Shown here: positions 4,899-8,774 of the stretch, one piece after another
Numbering within the stretch: position 1 is the stretch's first letter
Layout of the letters: the number at the start of each line of letters is the position of its first letter
Source of the DNA: Pseudomonadota bacterium
GTDB taxonomy: Bacteria; Pseudomonadota; Gammaproteobacteria; Burkholderiales; SG8-39
Assembly: GCA_021847125.1 (NCBI GenBank)
Contig: JAJZUK010000024.1
Span: 1 to 8,774 of the forward strand
Direction: 5' to 3'
DNA: 8,774 nt
Position numbers and translations under genes: made by a program
Notes under the pieces: model-generated
Seen by the model: the letters and a program-made list of their open reading frames with translations, nothing else
The model's database searches: none
What the model was told of the DNA's origin: nothing

Positions 4899-7496
4899 AT
4901 GCAAGCCCAGTATCAAGCCAGGACCATAGAACGCGCCGCGCAGGCGCATTGGGAAAACACGCAGGCATTCCTCGCCAGGGAAGAGCCCGCGGGAACAGGC
5001 ACTCGACCGAAATATTACTGCCTGTCGATGTTCCCCTACCCCTCGGGCAAGCTGCACATGGGGCATGTCAGAAACTACACCATCGGCGACGCGCTGACGC
5101 GCTATCACCGCATGCGCGGCTACAACGTGCTGCAACCCATGGGCTGGGACGCCTTCGGATTGCCGGCGGAGAACGCCGCCATGGCCAACAGCGTGCCGCC
5201 GGCGAAGTGGACCTACGACAACATCGCCTACATGAAGAAACAGCTGCAGTCGCTGGGCTTCGCCCTGGACTGGTCGCGCGAAGTCACCACCTGCAAGCCC
5301 GAATACTACAAGTGGAACCAGTGGCTGTTCCTGCGAATGCTGGAAAAAGGCCTGATGTACCTCAAGACCGGCACAGTCAACTGGGATCCGGTGGACCAGA
5401 CGGTGCTCGCCAACGAACAGGTCATCGACGGCCGTGGCTGGCGCACCGGCGCGCTGGTGGAAAAGCGCGAAATTCCGATGTACTACATGAAGATCACCGC
5501 GTTTGCCGACGAACTGCTCGCCGACCTCGGCAAGCTGCCCGGCTGGCCGGAGCGGGTGAAGACCATGCAGGCCAACTGGATAGGCAAGAGCCACGGCGTC
5601 AATTTTGGCTTCCCCTACGCCATCGCCGGCGAGCGGAAGCTGCTCAAAGTGTTCACCACGCGCATCGACACGCTGATGGGCGTCACGTTTTGCGCCGTCG
5701 CCGCCGAGCATGCGCTTGCCACGTATGCGGCGAAGACCAACCCGCAGCTCGCCGCATTCATCGACGAATGCAAGCGCGGCGGGGTGCAGGAAGCCGACAT
5801 CGCGCTGCAGGAAAAGAAGGGCATGCCCACCGGCCTTTGCGTGACCCACCCGATTTCCGGAGAGCAGATTCCGGTGTGGGTCGGCAATTACGTGCTGATG
5901 AGCTATGGAGAGGGCGCGGTGATGGGCGTGCCCGGCCACGACGAACGCGACTACGCCTTCGCCCTCAAGTACCAACTGCCGATCAAATGCGTCATACGGC
6001 ATGCGGCGGGTGATACGGTGCCCGAGCCGTGGCGGCCCGAATACGCCGACTACGGCAGCTGCATCAATTCGGGCAAATACGACGGCCTGGAATACGAAGC
6101 GGCGGTCGACGCCATCGCCGCCGATCTGCGCGCCAAGGGCCTGGGCGACAAACAGGTGGTGTGGCGCCTGCGCGACTGGGGCATCTCGCGCCAGCGCTAT
6201 TGGGGCACGCCGATTCCGATCATCCACTGCAAAGATTGCGGCGCAGTGCCGGTGCCGGAGAAAGACCTCCCGGTCACCCTGCCCGAGGACCTGGTGCCGG
6301 ACGGTTCGGGCAATCCGCTGGCCAAACATCGCGCGTTTCTCGACTGCGCCTGCCCGCGCTGCGGCAAACCCGCGCGGCGCGAGACCGACACCATGGACAC
6401 CTTCGTCGACTCGTCCTGGTATTACATCCGCTATGCCTGCCCGGGCGCGCCGCAGATGGTGGACGCGCGCGTGAACTACTGGCTGCCGGTGGACCAGTAT
6501 ATCGGCGGCATCGAGCACGCCATCCTGCACCTCTTGTACTCGCGCTTCTGGACCAAGGTGATGCGCAACGAGAAGCTGGTCGGTTTCGACGAGCCCTTCG
6601 CGAACCTGCTCACCCAGGGCATGGTGCTGAACGAAATCTACTTCCGCAAGAGCGGCGCCGGGCGCATCGCCTACTACAACCCGTCCGAAATCGAGTGGAA
6701 ACTCGACGACAAGGGACAGCGCGCCGAGGCCCAGCTCATGGCCGACGGTCTGCCGGTGGAATCCGGCGGCATCGGCACCATGTCCAAGTCGAAGAACAAT
6801 GGCGTCGACCCGCAGGCCTTGATCGAGACCTACGGCGCCGACACCGCGCGCTTTTTCATGATGTTCGCCAGCCCGCCCGAGCAGACTCTAGAATGGTCCG
6901 ACTCCGGCGTGCAGGGCGCCTACCGCTTTCTGAAACGGCTGTGGACGTACGCGCACGAACACCGCGGCCAGCTTGGCCGGGGCTCGGGCGCGGCCGGGGC
7001 GGCGCCGCAGCACAAGGAATCGCGCCGCGAGATCCACCTGACGCTGAAGCAGGCGAACTACGATCTGAACAAGCATCAGTTCAACACCGTCGCCTCGGCC
7101 TGCATGAAAATCCTGAACGCGCTGGAGCGCGCCCCGGGCGGGGCCGGCGGATACAACCCGGATCTGGCCGAAGGCATGTCGATTTTGCTCAGGTTGCTGT
7201 CGCCGATCGCGCCGCACATCACGCATGAATTGTGGCGCGAGCTCGGCTACGGCGAGGACATCCTCCACGCCGCCTGGCCCGAACCCGATCCCGCGGCGCT
7301 GGAGCAGGACGAAATCGAGCTGGTGGTGCAGGTCAACGGCAAGCTGCGCGGCAATATCCGCATCGCCAAGGCCGCCGGCAAGGAAACCATCGAAGCCGCG
7401 GCTATGGCGAACGAGCACGTGCAAAAATTCGTCGCTGGCCAGAAAGTGAAAAAAATCGTCGTCGTGCCGGGCAGGCTGGTGAACGTGGTCATTTGA
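4899..7496 (+). CDS. leuS: leucyl-tRNA synthetase
   Basis: This cytosolic class I aminoacyl-tRNA synthetase charges tRNA-Leu with leucine. The product has 865 residues (E. coli 860). The HIGH-type ATP motif reads HMGH (53-56) within [11 protein letters not shown], and the KMSKS loop reads MSKSK (628-632). Between them is the CP1 editing domain (about 225-425), with the threonine-rich TTRIDT (253-258) and the GHDERD block (346-351) carrying the conserved editing aspartate, so proofreading of wrongly charged tRNA should be intact. A CxxC pair (Cys444, Cys447) and a second pair (Cys485, Cys488) look like the zinc-binding insert. The anticodon-binding domain and C-terminal domain (from about 710) close the protein, ending RLVNVVI. 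Residues 690-705 are a low-complexity Gly/Ala linker. The ATG at 4899 was chosen over an in-frame ATG at 4869 because the latter overlaps the TATAAT box and adds ten residues the family lacks. There is no clear Shine-Dalgarno. It is the first gene of leuS-lptE-holA. Confidence 0.98.
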   Translation: MQAQYQARTIERAAQAHWENTQAFLAREEPAGTGTRPKYYCLSMFPYPSGKLHMGHVRNYTIGDALTRYHRMRGYNVLQPMGWDAFGLPAENAAMANSVPPAKWTYDNIAYMKKQLQSLGFALDWSREVTTCKPEYYKWNQWLFLRMLEKGLMYLKTGTVNWDPVDQTVLANEQVIDGRGWRTGALVEKREIPMYYMKITAFADELLADLGKLPGWPERVKTMQANWIGKSHGVNFGFPYAIAGERKLLKVFTTRIDTLMGVTFCAVAAEHALATYAAKTNPQLAAFIDECKRGGVQEADIALQEKKGMPTGLCVTHPISGEQIPVWVGNYVLMSYGEGAVMGVPGHDERDYAFALKYQLPIKCVIRHAAGDTVPEPWRPEYADYGSCINSGKYDGLEYEAAVDAIAADLRAKGLGDKQVVWRLRDWGISRQRYWGTPIPIIHCKDCGAVPVPEKDLPVTLPEDLVPDGSGNPLAKHRAFLDCACPRCGKPARRETDTMDTFVDSSWYYIRYACPGAPQMVDARVNYWLPVDQYIGGIEHAILHLLYSRFWTKVMRNEKLVGFDEPFANLLTQGMVLNEIYFRKSGAGRIAYYNPSEIEWKLDDKGQRAEAQLMADGLPVESGGIGTMSKSKNNGVDPQALIETYGADTARFFMMFASPPEQTLEWSDSGVQGAYRFLKRLWTYAHEHRGQLGRGSGAAGAAPQHKESRREIHLTLKQANYDLNKHQFNTVASACMKILNALERAPGGAGGYNPDLAEGMSILLRLLSPIAPHITHELWRELGYGEDILHAAWPEPDPAALEQDEIELVVQVNGKLRGNIRIAKAAGKETIEAAAMANEHVQKFVAGQKVKKIVVVPGRLVNVVI

Positions 7497-7530
7497 ATGC
7501 GTGTAACCGACACCTTGGGATAGGATAACG

Positions 7531-8055
7531 ATGCGTATTCTGGCGATCCTCGTATTGGGCCTCCTGACCGCCGCCTGCGGCTTCCAGCTGCGCGGCCAGG
7601 CCAAGCTGCCTTTCGAGACGCTCTACGTCGCCATTCCGGAAACATCGCCCATAGGTATCGATCTGAGGCGCAACATCGTCGCCGGCACCAACACCAGACT
7701 GGTGCCTACACCGGCCGAGGCAAAGGCGATATTCGAGCTGGTCACCGAGGAGCGCAGCAAGGCCATCCTCTCCTTCGACTCCGCCGGCCAGGTGCGCGAA
7801 TACCAGCTGCGCTATCGCCTGGCGTTTCGCGTCCGTGACGGCCGCGGCCGCGACTACCTGCCGCGCAGCGAAATCCGGCTGACGCGCGACATCTCCTACA
7901 GCAGCACGCAGGTGCTGTCCAAGGAATCCGAAGAGCAGCTGCTGTACCGCGAAATGCAAAACGACATGGTGCAGCAGATCCTGCGCCGCCTCGCCGCCGC
8001 GCCCGCGGAACCGATCGCCTTCGAAGCCGGCGCGAAAGATGCAGCTGCGCGCTGA
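7531..8055 (+). CDS. lptE: LPS-assembly lipoprotein LptE
   Basis: This outer-membrane lipoprotein plugs the LptD barrel and helps insert lipopolysaccharide into the outer leaflet. The 174-residue product (E. coli 193) begins with a short lipoprotein signal peptide, MRILAILVLGLL, cut at TAA-C to leave Cys16 for acylation. The -3 residue is Thr rather than Leu, as in E. coli LptE (TAGC). The mature start CGFQLRG (16-22) is the hallmark of the family. The rest shows the alternating strands of the LptE fold and a C-terminal helix rich in Gln, Arg and Leu (about 135-155). An AGGA at 7522-7525, five bases before the ATG, is a good ribosome-binding site. It begins 34 bases after the leuS stop and its last 17 bases overlap holA. 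The order leuS-lptE-holA is the same in E. coli. Confidence 0.95.
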   Translation: MRILAILVLGLLTAACGFQLRGQAKLPFETLYVAIPETSPIGIDLRRNIVAGTNTRLVPTPAEAKAIFELVTEERSKAILSFDSAGQVREYQLRYRLAFRVRDGRGRDYLPRSEIRLTRDISYSSTQVLSKESEEQLLYREMQNDMVQQILRRLAAAPAEPIAFEAGAKDAAAR

Positions 8056-8774
8056 AGAACTCGAGCGCCACCTCTCGCGCAGCCTCGCCCCCCTCTACCT
8101 CATCCACGGCGACGAGCCGCTGCAGTCGCTCGAGGCGGCCGACGCGGTCCGCGCCGCGGCGCGCGCCCGGGGCTTTGCCGAACGCGAGGTGCTCAGCGTG
8201 GAGCGCGGCTTCGACTGGAGCCTGCTCGGGGCGAGCGGCGCGAGCCTGTCGCTGTTCTCGTCGAAAAAACTGATCGAGCTGCGCATACCGGGCGGCAAGC
8301 CCGGCACCGAGGGCGCGGCCGCGATTGTCAAATACTGCGCCGCCCCCGTCCCCGACGTGCTCACCATCGTCACCCTGCCCAAGCTGGACCGCAGGGCCCA
8401 GGACGCGGCCTGGTTCAAGGCGCTGACGCGCGCCGGTGTTCTGATCAACACGTTCCCGGTGGACCGCGCGCAACTGCCGCCTTGGATCGCGGCGCGCCTG
8501 GCGCGGCAAAAGCAGAAGGCCGCGCGGGAAACGCTGCAGTTCCTCGCCGACAGCGTCGAGGGCAATCTGCTCGCGGCGCACCAGGAAATCCAGAAGCTGG
8601 GCCTGTTGTTTCCCCCGGGCGAACTCGAATTCGACGCGGTGTGCGGAGCGGTGCTCAATGTCGCGCGCTACGACGCGTTCAAACTCAACGAGGCCATGCT
8701 CGCGGGGGACAAGGCGCGCCTCGCGCGCATGCTCGAGGGCTTGAAGAGCGAAGGCGAGGCACCGCCCAAGATAC
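8039..8774 (+). CDS. holA: DNA polymerase III subunit delta, N-terminal part (cut by window end)
   Basis: HolA is the delta subunit of the clamp loader; it opens the beta sliding clamp so that it can be placed on primed DNA. The frame runs open from the ATG at 8039-8041 to the window edge, giving 245 residues of an expected 340 or so. Recognised blocks are the start (LRAEELERHL), PLYLIHGDEPL (18-28), SLFSSKKLIELRIP, then DAAWFKAL, LPPWIAARL, VEGNLLAAHQEIQKL and a later LKSEGEAPPKI, all aligning in order with E. coli HolA. The visible part covers the AAA+-like domains 1 and 2; delta naturally lacks a functional Walker A, and none is seen. The missing piece is most of the C-terminal collar domain. 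The start overlaps the lptE stop by 17 bases in another frame, which suggests translational coupling; no strong Shine-Dalgarno precedes it. Confidence 0.95.
   Translation, partial: MQLRAEELERHLSRSLAPLYLIHGDEPLQSLEAADAVRAAARARGFAEREVLSVERGFDWSLLGASGASLSLFSSKKLIELRIPGGKPGTEGAAAIVKYCAAPVPDVLTIVTLPKLDRRAQDAAWFKALTRAGVLINTFPVDRAQLPPWIAARLARQKQKAARETLQFLADSVEGNLLAAHQEIQKLGLLFPPGELEFDAVCGAVLNVARYDAFKLNEAMLAGDKARLARMLEGLKSEGEAPPKI

Noticed and set aside
4881..6530. 549-codon minus-strand open frame opposite leuS
   Set aside because: It is antisense to the intact LeuRS gene and shows shadow composition with no recognisable domain.
7449..7455. A7 run near the 3' end of leuS as a programmed frameshift site
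   Set aside because: It encodes Lys-Lys of a normal C-terminus, no downstream stem or alternative frame of interest follows, and the frame ends at the usual family length.

Overview
The window looks like an ordinary chromosomal stretch of a GC-rich betaproteobacterium, probably Burkholderiales, Rhodocyclales or Nitrosomonadales. The basis is the high G+C with strongly GC-ending codons, proteins that resemble their proteobacterial counterparts over full length, the LPS-assembly lipoprotein LptE (a Gram-negative outer membrane), and the leuS-lptE-holA order known from beta- and gammaproteobacteria. The assignment is inference from gene content; no rRNA or other taxonomic marker is present.

Layout. 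Positions 1-186 hold no certain gene. There may be the last codons of an upstream plus-strand gene (3-98), and there is a small cluster of CGCATAG direct repeats (88-111). ilvA (biosynthetic threonine deaminase) follows on the minus strand at 187-1698. Divergent from it, on the plus strand, are a YqaA/DedA-like membrane protein (about 1823-2224) and, 10 bases after its stop, an 83-residue protein of unknown function (2235-2486). The gap between this small gene and the convergent uvrD (minus, 2578-4731) contains a complete REPIN-like element: two inverted REP-type hairpins at 2488-2558. Divergent from uvrD is leuS (4899-7496), preceded by a consensus TATAAT box, then lptE (7531-8055) and holA (8039 to the window end, cut off). 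The last three form one apparent transcription unit.

How the genes relate. The products are housekeeping proteins from unrelated processes: isoleucine synthesis (IlvA), DNA repair and replication (UvrD, HolA), translation (LeuRS) and outer-membrane LPS assembly (LptE). Grouping of leuS, lptE and holA is conserved across families but has no metabolic logic. I found no mobile-element gene, CRISPR array, toxin-antitoxin pair, defence island or biosynthetic cluster, and nothing that looks like a new multi-gene system. The points most worth a second look are the REPIN between the convergent genes, the unassigned 83-residue protein, a (CG)8 tract inside the codons for UvrD helicase motif VI, and the repeats near the left edge.
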